From: Chitinispirillaceae bacterium
GTDB lineage: Bacteria; Fibrobacterota; Chitinivibrionia; Chitinivibrionales; Chitinispirillaceae
NCBI GenBank assembly: GCA_016932075.1
Contig: JAFGDP010000023.1
Coordinates: 1-64,000, forward strand
Reading direction: 5' to 3'
DNA length: 64,000 nucleotides
In this document: piece after piece, positions 17,838-26,646 of the stretch
Position numbering within the stretch: position 1 is the first letter of the stretch
Layout: each line of letters begins with the position of its first letter
The notes under the pieces: generated by a model
What the model saw: the letters and a program-made list of their open reading frames with translations, nothing else
What the model was told of the DNA's origin: nothing
Databases searched by the model: none
Translations under genes and position numbers: made by a program

Positions 17838-18179
17838 TCATTGTCCGTTTCCTTTTTTTATCGTTTCCTTATTCATCTTGAAAATCACCCGCGCTCCCGG
17901 CTCCTCGTTGCCGATCCTTCTGCCAAGAACCGAAAGCGCGCTGGCGATCTTCATGGTTCTGGCAACAAGGACATCTTCAGCGCTGTTTTTCGCGGCCACC
18001 GCCCCGGCGGTCACGCCCTGATACTCTTTGTCCCGGTCCTGGATCTCGGTGATCGAAGCGTCCAGCTCGCTTGCGCCTGTTGCAAACGCGGGAACAGTAC
18101 TGGTGATCGTCTCGTTTTCATGCAAGACGCCGGCGACTCCTTTGTACATGGACAGCTTGTTCTCTTCGCCTTTGTTCAT
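17838..18179 (-). CDS. Small conserved hypothetical protein, possibly truncated
   Basis: 113-aa soluble protein without signal or membrane segment. The opening MNKGEENKLSMYKGV followed by VPAFATGASELDASITEIQ resembles a family of helical proteins of roughly 200 aa that I have seen in Bacteroidota and Fibrobacterota. Here the homologous part stops at about residue 85 (VARTMKIASALSVLGRR) and a basic tail, ending in KKGNGQ, follows. This may be a degraded or short member. The ribosome site AAGGAG is good. A perfect 8-bp-stem hairpin sits in its leader. Function unknown. Confidence 0.6.
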   Translation of the reverse strand: MNKGEENKLSMYKGVAGVLHENETITSTVPAFATGASELDASITEIQDRDKEYQGVTAGAVAAKNSAEDVLVARTMKIASALSVLGRRIGNEEPGARVIFKMNKETIKKGNGQ

Positions 18180-18197
18180 AAGGCTCCTTTCTCGTTA

Positions 18198-18232
18198 GGG
18201 CGACCGACCGAGAAGGGGTCGCCCGGTTTTTT
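18198..18232 (+). terminator. Terminator-like hairpin with T-run (forward strand)
   Basis: Arms GGGCGACC (18198-18205) and GGTCGCCC (18217-18224) with an 11-nt loop, followed by GG and six T. This is a textbook intrinsic terminator shape for forward transcription, yet the nearest forward gene upstream is adk, 850 bp away with two reverse genes between. On the reverse strand it is a leader hairpin just upstream of the 18179 gene. A diverged copy occurs at 18523-18548 in the opposite orientation, so it may be part of a dispersed repeat rather than a dedicated terminator. Confidence 0.5.
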
Positions 18233-18309
18233 ATTATTTCCGGTCTGTCCTGGCCGGATTTGTTCAGCTTAAAAGCCTATTGTGCTGATTTTATTGTCGA
18301 TACGTTAAA

Positions 18310-18519
18310 ATGAAATCTGTTTTCGTCCACTTGAAATCCCCATTCGTTCACTTGAAATCCGTTTTCGTCCACTTGAAACCGTCATTCGTTCACCTGAAAT
18401 CTCCATTCGTCCACCTGAAATCGGCAATAGTCGAGGTGAAATCCTCATTCGTCCGCTTAAATTCGGCATTCGTCCACTTAAAACCGGCATTCGTTCACAT
18501 GAAATCTGCTTTCGTTGAT
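18310..18519. repeat. 21-bp minisatellite, ten degenerate units
   Basis: Ten head-to-tail units of exactly 21 bp whose common core reads CATTCGTCCACTTGAAATC on the forward strand, plus two variable positions. Units 2, 4 and 5 keep the core best; unit 6 (AATAGTCGAGGTGAAATC) is the most diverged. No length variants interrupt the array. Forward translation repeats F-V-H-L-K-S/P-x, but no ribosome site or conserved protein is evident. Confidence 0.9.
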
Positions 18520-18522
18520 GGT

Positions 18523-18548
18523 GGTCGACCCCTTCGGTCGGTCGCCCC
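18523..18548 (-). repeat. Inverted copy of the GC-rich hairpin element
   Basis: Read on the reverse strand, this segment shares GGGCGACCGACCGA and AAGGGGTCG with the hairpin at 18198-18224, lacking one base. With that copy it brackets the minisatellite as a pair of inverted flanks. The adjoining bases to 18568 add a further GGGGCAGCCC-type GC block. Confidence 0.65.
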
Positions 18549-18951
18549 AACCTGTGGGCTGCCCCTACTTTCATCTTTTCTACATTTCAACTATTCAACC
18601 GCTTTGGCTCTTTTACCAGGCAGTCGTATTTTTGCGACCCGTCGCAATCGATTCGCATTTCTGCGACTACTCAATTCCCTGCATTCGCCCGTTTTTCCGT
18701 GTTTTCAAAGAGCAGTCCATTTTATGGGGATAGTATAATGCATATGGCGTGCCAGATACAAAGATCACCCGGACCGAGCGCTCTTGGATCGCAACGGTTC
18801 TGTAAAAAGAAAACAAAGGAGCCAATCGTGCCTTGCCTTTTAACGTGAATGTGACGATCCTCTGTCTCGTGACAGCATTCATGAATCCGCGCGCGTATCG
18901 TCACCGATGCTTACCGCCTCTGCCTGCTTGTATATTCCAGCCCTATAGCTC

Positions 18952-20946
18952 ATGGAACTCAACCTGTTTCTTCGCGACATTGTGGTGGTGTTCGGCGCGG
19001 CCCTGGTGGTGTCGACCATTTGCCGGCTGATCAAGGTGCCTTCGATCGTGGGGCTGCTTTTGACCGGCTGCATTGTCGGCCCGTACGGCGCGGGCCTGAT
19101 CCACCAACCCGTGCACGTGGAGACGATCGCGGAGCTCGGCGTGGTGTTTCTCCTGTTCGAGATCGGGCTCGAGGTCTCGGTGCGGCGGCTGCGCTCGATC
19201 GGGCGGTTCTTTTTCGCCGGCGGACTGATGCAGGCCTCCAGCACGATCCTCATGACCTTTGGCGTGGCGCTGCTCTTCGGGCTGCGACCCCTGCAGGCGC
19301 TTTTCCTGGGGCTCGTGCTGGCGCTTTCGAGCACCGCGATCGTGCTGCGGCTCTACAACGAATCAAGAGAGATTGACGCGCCGCACGGCGGCATTGCGCT
19401 GGGCATCCTGCTGTTCCAGGACATTCTCATCGTGCCGTTCATGCTCGTGGCGCCCCTGCTCGGCGGCGCACACGACTCCTCGATGTCGCAGGTACTGGTG
19501 CGGTTTCTGGCCGGCTGCGCGATCATGACCGCGACGTTCGCGGTGAGCAGGTTCATCATACCACGGGTCCTGCATTTCATCGCCGGCACCAGGGCGCGCG
19601 AGCTTCTGGTCATCGGGTCCCTGTTCCTCTGCCTTGGAATGGCGCTCGTAACGCAGTGGCTCGGGTTTTCGCTCGCGCTCGGCGCTTTTCTGGCTGGCGT
19701 GCTCATCTCCGAGTCGGACTACCGGCACCAGGTGATCGCCGACACCACGCCGTTTCGCGACGTGTTCACGAGCATGTTCTTCATCTCCATCGGCATGCTG
19801 CTCAAGCTCGACTTTCTTGTGGAGAATCCCGCGATCATCCTTCTGTCCGTGGCCCTGATTTTCGCGCTCAAGGGCGCGGCCCTGTTTTCCACGGTCAAGT
19901 TCCTGGTATTTCCATCGCCGGTGGCGCTCACGGTGGCCATGGGACTGAGCCAGATCGGCGAGTTCTCGTTTGTGCTGCTGCAGCAGGCCAAGGCCTACAG
20001 CGTGGTGGACGAGTGGACCTACCAGCTCGTCATCTCCTCCTCGATCGCCACCATGCTTCTGACCCCGCTTCTGATCCGGGCGGCGCCGATGGTGGCGCGC
20101 AGGGCGGGCCGCGGCAACAAGCCTTCTGGTGCGGAAACCCCTTTCGGCGTTCTGTCTGGCCATGTGATCATCATCGGGTACGGCCTTGCCGGCAGGCACC
20201 TGGCGCGCGTGCTGAAAGTCTCCGGCGTCCCGTACGTCATCGTGGAGCTCAACGGCGCCACGGTCAGGGAGGCGAAAAAACAGGGCGAGCCGATCCTGTA
20301 CGGCGACGCGTCGCGGTCCTCGATCCTTGACCAGTGCAACGTCTCCGCGGCGCGGTTCATCGTGTTCGTCATCTCCGACACCGGCGCCATGCAGCGAGGC
20401 GCGCGCCTGGCGCGCCAGATGAACCCCTCGATCTTCATCATCGCGCGGGCGCGCGCGCAGGCAGACATCTCCGAACTGCGCCGCTGCGGGGCCGACGAGG
20501 CGGTCTCCGCGGAATTCGAGACCTCCATAGAGATCCTCACCAACCTGCTCTCGCGGCTCGGGGTGCCGGGAAACATCATCCGGAGCCAGACCCGTCTGTT
20601 GCGGCACGACGACTACACCATGCTGCGCAGCCCTTCGGGCGGCACCGGCATAACCGAGGAGCTCCATCGCGTACTCAGCATGGGGACCACCGAGACCTTC
20701 CTGGTGACCGCCGCCATGCACGCGGCAGGGAAGAGCATCATGGACCTTGATTTGAGGAAACGCACCGGCGCCACGATCATCGCGCTCGTGCGCAATGACA
20801 AGCCAACGACCAATCCCGGAGCGTCGACCGTGATCGAGGCCGGAGACGTGCTCGTTCTTGTGGGGAGCCACGCCCAGATCGACGCCGCGTTCGCGCTTCT
20901 TGAAAAGGGAGAAAGTCCGGTGACGGGAGCGAAACGCCCGGCGTGA
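18952..20946 (+). CDS. CPA2 monovalent cation:proton antiporter with TrkA-N and TrkA-C domains
   Basis: Inner-membrane antiporter of the KefB/CPA2 family exchanging K+ or Na+ for H+. Residues about 5-385 form some 12-13 membrane segments, including GLLLTGCIVGPYG, FEIGLEVS and LGAFLAGVLISES. Residues about 400-520 are a Rossmann TrkA-N domain (IIIGYGLAGRHLA, then YGDASR) that senses nucleotide, followed by a TrkA-C domain (about 575-655, TGATIIALVRND and AGDVLVLVGS). The full set of parts suggests nucleotide-gated ion exchange in pH or osmotic control. The start has no strong ribosome site. The GC-rich sequence gives a long antisense ORF, which I regard as a shadow. Confidence 0.93.
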   Translation: MELNLFLRDIVVVFGAALVVSTICRLIKVPSIVGLLLTGCIVGPYGAGLIHQPVHVETIAELGVVFLLFEIGLEVSVRRLRSIGRFFFAGGLMQASSTILMTFGVALLFGLRPLQALFLGLVLALSSTAIVLRLYNESREIDAPHGGIALGILLFQDILIVPFMLVAPLLGGAHDSSMSQVLVRFLAGCAIMTATFAVSRFIIPRVLHFIAGTRARELLVIGSLFLCLGMALVTQWLGFSLALGAFLAGVLISESDYRHQVIADTTPFRDVFTSMFFISIGMLLKLDFLVENPAIILLSVALIFALKGAALFSTVKFLVFPSPVALTVAMGLSQIGEFSFVLLQQAKAYSVVDEWTYQLVISSSIATMLLTPLLIRAAPMVARRAGRGNKPSGAETPFGVLSGHVIIIGYGLAGRHLARVLKVSGVPYVIVELNGATVREAKKQGEPILYGDASRSSILDQCNVSAARFIVFVISDTGAMQRGARLARQMNPSIFIIARARAQADISELRRCGADEAVSAEFETSIEILTNLLSRLGVPGNIIRSQTRLLRHDDYTMLRSPSGGTGITEELHRVLSMGTTETFLVTAAMHAAGKSIMDLDLRKRTGATIIALVRNDKPTTNPGASTVIEAGDVLVLVGSHAQIDAAFALLEKGESPVTGAKRPA

Positions 20947-20957
20947 GACCGGGAACT

Positions 20958-22448
20958 TTACCTGCCGGCTGAGCGGGCCAGACCGGAGAACCGCTGCCAG
21001 GGCACGGCGGCCATCTGCTCGCTCGTGCAGCGCCATTTCCAGTTCCCGAACGTCTGGCCCGGATCGTTCATGCGCGATTCCATGCCCAGGCACAGAAGAT
21101 CCTGGAGCGGCACCACTGCCAGGGCAGCTTTTGACTGCATGAGCCTTTCAATAAGCGCCCATGCCACCTCTTCTGAACCACCGTCACGGCCAAGGTATCG
21201 AAACAGACGTTCCCGTTCATCAGGCCGCGCACCGTGTTCCAGCCACGCGCAGAGCGGCATGTTGTCGTGCGTGCCGGTGTAGGCCACGCAGTTCTCCCCA
21301 TAGGTATGCGGGAGATAGGGGTGGTCGGGATGGTCCTCGCCGAACGCGAATTGGAGCACCTTCATGCCGGGAAATTGATAAAGATCCATGATCGCCCTGA
21401 CATCAGGCGTGATGGTGCCGAGGTCCTCGGCGATCACGGGAAACGGGCGCAGCCGTTCGGTCATGGCATCGAAAAACGGCCGGGTGGGCACGTCCTGCCA
21501 CGAGCCGTTCATCGCGGTGGTCTCGCCCGCCGGCACTTCCCAGTACTGCACCAGGCCCCGGAAATGGTCGATGCGTACGATGTCGAAGCGGTCAAACGTC
21601 GCCCTGAACCGCTGCTCCCACCACGTAAAGCCGTGGCGCCGCATCTCATCCCAGTCATACACCGGATTGTTCCAGAGCTGTCCGGTCGCGCTGAAATAGT
21701 CGGGCGGCACGCCGGAGACGCCGGTTGGGTGTTTTTTGCGGTCGATTTTGAACAGGTGCGGGCTGGTCCAGACATCAGCGCTCTCAAGGCTTACATAAAT
21801 GGGAAGGTCGCCGATGATCGTGATGTTCTTCTGCGCGCAGTAGCGTTTGAGCCTGAACCACTGGGAAAAAAACAGCCACTGCTCGAACCGGCTGCGCTCC
21901 ATCTCGCCATCGAACCGGCGTGACGCGGCGAGCACATCATCGATTGACCGGTCGCGCAGGGGCGGTGGCCATGCCGACCACGGCACCTCGTGCAGCGACC
22001 GCTTGAGGGACAGAAACAGGCAGAAATCATCGAGCCACCACTCCTGCTCGCTGTGAAACCGTTCGAACGGTCTGCCCCGCCTCGGCGTGCGGCGCTTCTC
22101 AAACGCCTTGTCAAGAAGCAGCGTCTTGTACGCGCGGACGGCCGGATAGTCAACCTCGCCCGCCGGGCCTTCGGGCAGGACGCTGACATCGCTTTTGTCC
22201 AGAAAACCGTCCTTGACAAGCAGGTCGGGACTGACGAGCAGCGGGTTCCCGGCAAACGCCGACGCGCTGAAATAGGGGGAGTCGCCGTTTTCAGGGTTGG
22301 TCGGGTTCAGCGGGAGCATCTGCCAAAAGCCTACGCCGGCAGCGGCAAGCGCGTCCGCGAACCGGTACGCTTCCGGGCCGAGGTCGCCGATCCCGTAGGG
22401 GGACGGCAGCGACGAAAGGTGCATGAGCACGCCGGCGCCGCGACGCAT
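20958..22448 (-). CDS. malQ: 4-alpha-glucanotransferase (amylomaltase, GH77)
   Basis: Transfers alpha-1,4-glucan segments between maltodextrins, releasing glucose, in cytosolic glycogen/maltodextrin metabolism. The ATG at 22448, after GGAAGGAG, gives MRRGAGVLMHLSSLPSPYGIGDLG, the standard N-terminus. The catalytic nucleophile lies in VRIDHFRGL, the acid/base in VIAEDLGTITPDV, and the third carboxylate in GTHDN. QMLPLNPTN, GDLPIYV and the PPDYFSATGQLWNNPVYDW segment are also family hallmarks. The length of 496 aa is usual. It is followed, after one unrelated forward gene, by the TreS-maltokinase fusion, which belongs to the same carbohydrate network. Confidence 0.96.
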   Translation of the reverse strand: MRRGAGVLMHLSSLPSPYGIGDLGPEAYRFADALAAAGVGFWQMLPLNPTNPENGDSPYFSASAFAGNPLLVSPDLLVKDGFLDKSDVSVLPEGPAGEVDYPAVRAYKTLLLDKAFEKRRTPRRGRPFERFHSEQEWWLDDFCLFLSLKRSLHEVPWSAWPPPLRDRSIDDVLAASRRFDGEMERSRFEQWLFFSQWFRLKRYCAQKNITIIGDLPIYVSLESADVWTSPHLFKIDRKKHPTGVSGVPPDYFSATGQLWNNPVYDWDEMRRHGFTWWEQRFRATFDRFDIVRIDHFRGLVQYWEVPAGETTAMNGSWQDVPTRPFFDAMTERLRPFPVIAEDLGTITPDVRAIMDLYQFPGMKVLQFAFGEDHPDHPYLPHTYGENCVAYTGTHDNMPLCAWLEHGARPDERERLFRYLGRDGGSEEVAWALIERLMQSKAALAVVPLQDLLCLGMESRMNDPGQTFGNWKWRCTSEQMAAVPWQRFSGLARSAGR

Positions 22449-22489
22449 TACGCGCTCCTTCCGGCACAACAGCGTATCACCGAACCATC

Positions 22490-23197
22490 ATGAATCATCA
22501 CGTCCCCGCACCACCTGCGTTTTTCGACACCATTATTGTATTTTTATTGCTGCGGCAGAAAGCGCCCATAAAATATATCATACGCGCGGCGTTTGATTTT
22601 CTTCTCATGCGGGCTGTTTATATGATCACGACATTGATAAAGAAAAATCATGCGGCCGGGTTTTCCTGCGCCAGTATCGGCGTGCTCCTGATCGGGGCGG
22701 CAGATTACTATAGCGGCTGGGAATTGGGATTTTTCGTTTTTTATTTTATTCCAATCGCCTTTGCCGCATGGTATATCGGCAGAAAAAGCGGAATTGTCCT
22801 GGCTGTTTTTGCCGGCCTCACGTGGATCATTGCGGATTTTTTTCTGACCAACCACTATTCATCACCTTTTTTCGCCTTCTGGAACAGTTTTATACGGCTC
22901 ATTTCCTTTGTGCTGCTCGCGCTGCTCCTGACGCGAATCAGGCACCTGCTGGTCCATGAAAAACAGATCTCCAGAGACCTGCAGTTCTCGCTTGACCATA
23001 TCAAACGGCTCAAGGGAATGCTCCCGATATGCGCTTCATGCAAGAAGGTCCGTAATGACAAAGGCTACTGGGAACAGATCGAAAAATACCTGTGCGAACA
23101 CTCGGAAGCGGAATTCACGCACGGCCTCTGCCCGGAGTGCACCAGGAAGCTGTATCCGGAATTGTCGGAAAGGATGGAGCAGAGCAGGAACGGCTGA
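22490..23197 (+). CDS. Multi-span membrane protein with C-terminal Cys-rich 'ICASCKKVR' module
   Basis: Inner-membrane protein of unknown function. About five hydrophobic segments (residues about 55-155: FSCASIGVLLIGAADYY, FFVFYFIPIAFAAWYIG, IVLAVFAGLTWIIADFF, LISFVLLALLLTRI) resemble the MASE/DUF4118-like membrane sensors. A short coiled coil follows, then the module GMLPICASCKKVRNDKGYW to LCPECTRKLYPE, a four-Cys, zinc-ribbon-like tail that is common at the ends of PAS sensors and response regulators. No kinase or cyclase domain is present. The start is uncertain: ATGs at 22490, 22607 and 22622 all lack good ribosome sites. It is divergent from malQ. Confidence 0.75.
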   Translation: MNHHVPAPPAFFDTIIVFLLLRQKAPIKYIIRAAFDFLLMRAVYMITTLIKKNHAAGFSCASIGVLLIGAADYYSGWELGFFVFYFIPIAFAAWYIGRKSGIVLAVFAGLTWIIADFFLTNHYSSPFFAFWNSFIRLISFVLLALLLTRIRHLLVHEKQISRDLQFSLDHIKRLKGMLPICASCKKVRNDKGYWEQIEKYLCEHSEAEFTHGLCPECTRKLYPELSERMEQSRNG

Positions 23198-23226
23198 TCG
23201 AAAACGCTGCCAAGCACACCGCTGCC

Positions 23227-26200
23227 CTACGAACCCATCTCCAGATACAGCTTCAGCGCATCGACCGACACGCTTATGCCGGAGAACCCATGGAACGCGC
23301 GGACGGCAATATCGTCGACCGCGTTGTCCATGAGGTAAAACCGCAGCAGGAGCCGGCGTTCTTCCAGCGAATCGGGCAGCAGGCGCGGTGTAGTAACGGT
23401 ATCGCTGTAAGTGGCAAAGAGATGTGTGGCCGCGCAGGAGAACCAGTAGTCGGCCCACGGGCGCAGCGGGGCGATCTGTTTCTCCTGCACTTTTACGCCC
23501 CGGTACAGGGCGGTATGTGCTGCTGTGTGACAGGAGTGTATGATGCGCGACAGGTCGCGCATCGCGCTCCGCTTGATGCGCCGCTCGCTCAATGCCAGGT
23601 CCTGGCGCCCCTCGAGATCCTTGATAAAGCAGTCGTTACCGGCCATGAGCAGGTGTTCAAGGCGGTAGTCCCCATGAATGCGTATTTTTACTATTGAGAA
23701 CGCCTGCCTGAGCATGATCTGATAGGTGTTGATGATCGCGCTCTCATTACCCGCCAGCCACTCGGCCGCCTCCCGGTCAATGCCGGACAGTTTCGGCAGT
23801 TCATGCCGGACCCGAGCGACCGTATGTCTGGTCCGGCTTCTGACGGACTGATAGAGTGAACGCTGATAATACGAGGTAAACGGCTCCGGGCTGAATTCGC
23901 TGCGGTCGGTTTCGCCGGCAAGCGCGTCATGAAACTCCGCGGTCCGCCTGCCGATGAGGCTCACCACGGGTGCGAACATGCCGAGCGTCCGTTCCGCTTC
24001 CGCCGCGACCGCCCCATCGACCGAGCCGGCCATCGGCAGCTGTGCGGGCAGAACAGCTGCGGTTTCCGGAGGAAGGGACAGCAGATGCTCCAGGTATTTG
24101 ACTGCGGCATCGACCGCCACGCTCCATGCGGTCCCGGTATTGGGAATGTACACCGACAGCATGCCGATCGTCATGGTGCCGCCCTCCCGCACACGCAGCA
24201 TGAGCGATCCCAGGTACTGGGGTGCGTTGGCAAACGAGCCGACAAGGTGGCTCAGGATTTCGACTTCGGGATTGGTCCCCACCTCGAGCCTGCGGTAAAG
24301 TTTGAGGTGGAGCGAATCGTTCCAGTCAAACGAGGTATTGTACCGTTCGGCGCGGATCATACGGATGACACCGTCGAACTGGTCGGGGAAGGACCAGCGG
24401 CCATTGTTGACTCCCGCGCAGAAGAGCGGGCTGCGCCGGTTGCGCAGCACTCTCCGCCTCGCGACCACGTCAAACAGGAGGGCGATGAGCGCGGTATCGT
24501 TCGAGCAGTCGTACAGTATGCCATCGGTTGCACCGCCGGCCACGCGGGCGATCACACGGTTCGTATTCGGACCGATCACCGCGTTCACGTGCTCCTTGCC
24601 GGCCAGCGAAACCGGCAGGAGTATGGCATCCATGGCGCCGCTGCCGTACCGTATGTGCAGCAGCAGGAGCGCTGCGCGAAAAGGCTCCTTTTCAACCATG
24701 ACGTGCCCGCCGATACGAACTTCACTGATGGGCAGAGGACGGCAGCCGCAGGTCTTCCGCCGTTGGAGATAGGCGGGAAGCACCGCCTCTACGGTTAATT
24801 TCCGGGGCCCCTGGAAGAGCTGCGACCAGTCTTCCTTGAGACGTATGAGCGGCGCTTCGGTCCCTTCGTCAAGCCTGAGCTGCTCGCGCGGTTTATGGAG
24901 CCGCAGCCAGTAGTAGTCGTGAAAACCCATGGTAAGCTCGTACGGCCCCTCGCCGATTGAAGGAAAGCGGTTCCCGCTGAACACGTCCCGGGGTTCATGG
25001 CCCGCGAATCGGTTCAGGCCGAGCCGGACCGACTGGCAGAACCGTGAAAGGTTGATCACGACGAGAATAATCTCATCACCGTAGGTGCGCGTAAACGCGA
25101 ACACGCTCGCGTTGTCGGAGACCACCTGTTCGAAATCGCCGCGGGAAAACGCGGGATGGTTTTTCCGCATGGTAATGACCCGTTTCATCCACCAGAGGAG
25201 CGAGGAGAGGTTCTGTTCCTCGTTCTCGACATTGACGGTTTCGTAATGGTATTCCGGATCGATGATAATCGGCAGATAGAGCCGCTGGGGATTGGCCCTG
25301 GAAAATCCGGCGTTGCGTTCCGCCGACCACTGCATCGGCGTGCGGACGCCGTTGCGGTCGCCGAGGTAATGGTTGTCGCCCATCCCGATCTCGTCGCCGT
25401 AATAGATGATCGGCGTGCCGCGCATGGAAAAGAGCAGGATGTTCAGGAGCTCGATGCGACGGCGGCTGTTATTGACAAGTGGCGCAAGCCGGCGGCGGAT
25501 GCCAAGGTTGATGCGGGCGGAAGGATCGTTGGCAAAGTGACGGTACATGTAGTCCCGCTCTTCGTCCGTCACCATCTCGAGCGTCAGCTCATCATGGTTG
25601 CGAAGGAAAATCGCCCACTGGGCGCTCTCGGGAAGGCGGGGCGTCTGTTCCAGAATATCGGTAATCGGGAACCAGTCTTCTTTCTGCAGCGCGATATAGA
25701 TACGGGGCATGAGCGGAAAGTTGAACGCCATATGGCAGATGTCGCCGTTCCCCAGATACGCTGCGGCGTCCTCGGGCCACTGATTGGCCTCGGCCAGGAG
25801 CATGCGGTTGGGGAAGTGCTGGTCCACATGCCGCCGGAGGTTGCGCAGGAATTCATACGTCCTGGGAAGATTTTCACATGAGGTGCCCTCTTCCTCGTAC
25901 AGGTACGGGACCGCGTCAAGCCGCAGGCCGTCGATCCCCATATCGAGCCAGAAATCTATGACCCTGATCAGCTCCCGGTGCACCTGCGGATTTTCAAAAT
26001 TGAGGTCGGGCTGGTGCGCATAGAACCGGTGCCAGTAATAGGCGCGCGCCTCAGGATCCCATGTCCAGTTCGAGGTTTCAAAATCCTTGAATATGACGCG
26101 CGCATTCCGATACCGGTCAGGCGAATCGCTCCAGACATAGTAGTCCCGCCATTTTGAAGAGGGCGGAGCGCTCCGGGCCCTCCTGAACCATGCATGCTGG

Positions 26201-26526
26201 TTGGAAGTATGGTTGAGGACCAGCTCGGTAATAACGCGAATGCCCCGGTCGTGCGCCACGCGAAGGAAGTTCTTGAAATCCTTGAGGGTGCCGTATGCCG
26301 GATGGACATCCATATAGTCGGCAATATCGTATCCGTCGTCTTTGAGCGGAGAGGGATAGAACGGCAGCAGCCAGATCGCCGTGACGCCGAGCGTTTCAAG
26401 GTAGCCGAGCTTTTCGGCAAGACCGGTAAAGTCACCGATACCGTCGCCCGAGGAGTCAAAAAACGACTTGACGTGAACCTGATAGATTACCGCGTCTTTA
26501 TACCACAGTGGATCGTCGCTTACCAT
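23227..26526 (-). CDS. treS: Trehalose synthase / maltokinase fusion protein
   Basis: Two enzymes in one chain. The N-terminal GH13 trehalose synthase (about residues 1-560) interconverts maltose and trehalose: WYKDAVIYQVHVKSFFDSSGDGIGDF, nucleophile Asp204 in GLRLDAVPYL, Glu246 in LLAEANQWPED, and Asp312 in FLRNHDELTLEM. The C-terminal maltokinase (about 570-1099) phosphorylates maltose to maltose 1-phosphate, the GlgE donor: HGDY at 951-954 and the metal-binding IKDLEG with Asp970. The usual HGDYHLGQ reads HGDYRLEH here, a modest departure. The start follows GGAG. It works with MalQ and, presumably, an unlinked GlgE to build alpha-glucan from trehalose. The length of 1099 aa is typical of such fusions. 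Confidence 0.95.
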   Translation of the reverse strand: MVSDDPLWYKDAVIYQVHVKSFFDSSGDGIGDFTGLAEKLGYLETLGVTAIWLLPFYPSPLKDDGYDIADYMDVHPAYGTLKDFKNFLRVAHDRGIRVITELVLNHTSNQHAWFRRARSAPPSSKWRDYYVWSDSPDRYRNARVIFKDFETSNWTWDPEARAYYWHRFYAHQPDLNFENPQVHRELIRVIDFWLDMGIDGLRLDAVPYLYEEEGTSCENLPRTYEFLRNLRRHVDQHFPNRMLLAEANQWPEDAAAYLGNGDICHMAFNFPLMPRIYIALQKEDWFPITDILEQTPRLPESAQWAIFLRNHDELTLEMVTDEERDYMYRHFANDPSARINLGIRRRLAPLVNNSRRRIELLNILLFSMRGTPIIYYGDEIGMGDNHYLGDRNGVRTPMQWSAERNAGFSRANPQRLYLPIIIDPEYHYETVNVENEEQNLSSLLWWMKRVITMRKNHPAFSRGDFEQVVSDNASVFAFTRTYGDEIILVVINLSRFCQSVRLGLNRFAGHEPRDVFSGNRFPSIGEGPYELTMGFHDYYWLRLHKPREQLRLDEGTEAPLIRLKEDWSQLFQGPRKLTVEAVLPAYLQRRKTCGCRPLPISEVRIGGHVMVEKEPFRAALLLLHIRYGSGAMDAILLPVSLAGKEHVNAVIGPNTNRVIARVAGGATDGILYDCSNDTALIALLFDVVARRRVLRNRRSPLFCAGVNNGRWSFPDQFDGVIRMIRAERYNTSFDWNDSLHLKLYRRLEVGTNPEVEILSHLVGSFANAPQYLGSLMLRVREGGTMTIGMLSVYIPNTGTAWSVAVDAAVKYLEHLLSLPPETAAVLPAQLPMAGSVDGAVAAEAERTLGMFAPVVSLIGRRTAEFHDALAGETDRSEFSPEPFTSYYQRSLYQSVRSRTRHTVARVRHELPKLSGIDREAAEWLAGNESAIINTYQIMLRQAFSIVKIRIHGDYRLEHLLMAGNDCFIKDLEGRQDLALSERRIKRSAMRDLSRIIHSCHTAAHTALYRGVKVQEKQIAPLRPWADYWFSCAATHLFATYSDTVTTPRLLPDSLEERRLLLRFYLMDNAVDDIAVRAFHGFSGISVSVDALKLYLEMGS

Positions 26527-26646
26527 GGTTGCTGCTCCACCACTATTCTGGTCGTATGGTTAAACGGAACGGTATGATTATCTTCGGGAAACCGTGCTTC
26601 ACGGCTCGAAAAATAACTTGCCCCACGATAGAAAACCGATACTTTC
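26527..26646. other. Spacer upstream of the TreS-Mak gene
   Basis: 120 bp between two co-directional genes. A small hairpin (CCGTG-CTT-CACGG, about 26607-26619) is present with only a TTT run after it on the reverse strand, so it would be at best a weak terminator of the PRC-barrel gene. Confidence 0.3.

Larger units (their letters stand above)
18180..18951. other. 772-bp non-coding block with hairpins and a minisatellite
   Basis: Contains, in order, a GC-rich hairpin (18198-18232), a spacer, a ten-unit 21-bp minisatellite (18310-18519), an inverted copy of the GC hairpin sequence (18523-18548), and a dyad TTGCGAC-CC-GTCGCAA (about 18633-18648). The remaining bases before the antiporter at 18952 show no gene. 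ORFs in the minisatellite (18310-18738 forward, 18305-18574 reverse) exist only because 21 is divisible by three, so I do not call them genes. Confidence 0.7.

Noticed and set aside
18310..18519. CRISPR-like array
   Set aside because: Units are contiguous with no unique spacers and no cas genes nearby; it is a minisatellite.
18310..18738. Forward ORF (MKSVFVHLKS repeat) across the minisatellite
   Set aside because: The repeat unit is 21 bp, so any frame remains open. There is no ribosome site, and the reverse strand is open too. The part beyond the array is not protein-like.
19363..21093. 576-codon reverse ORF
   Set aside because: It lies antisense over the well-conserved CPA2 antiporter, has a composition typical of a GC-rich shadow frame (many Arg, His, Asp) and no recognisable domain or ribosome site.
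23929..24798. 289-codon forward ORF
   Set aside because: Antisense to the maltokinase half of the TreS-Mak gene; low-quality composition.
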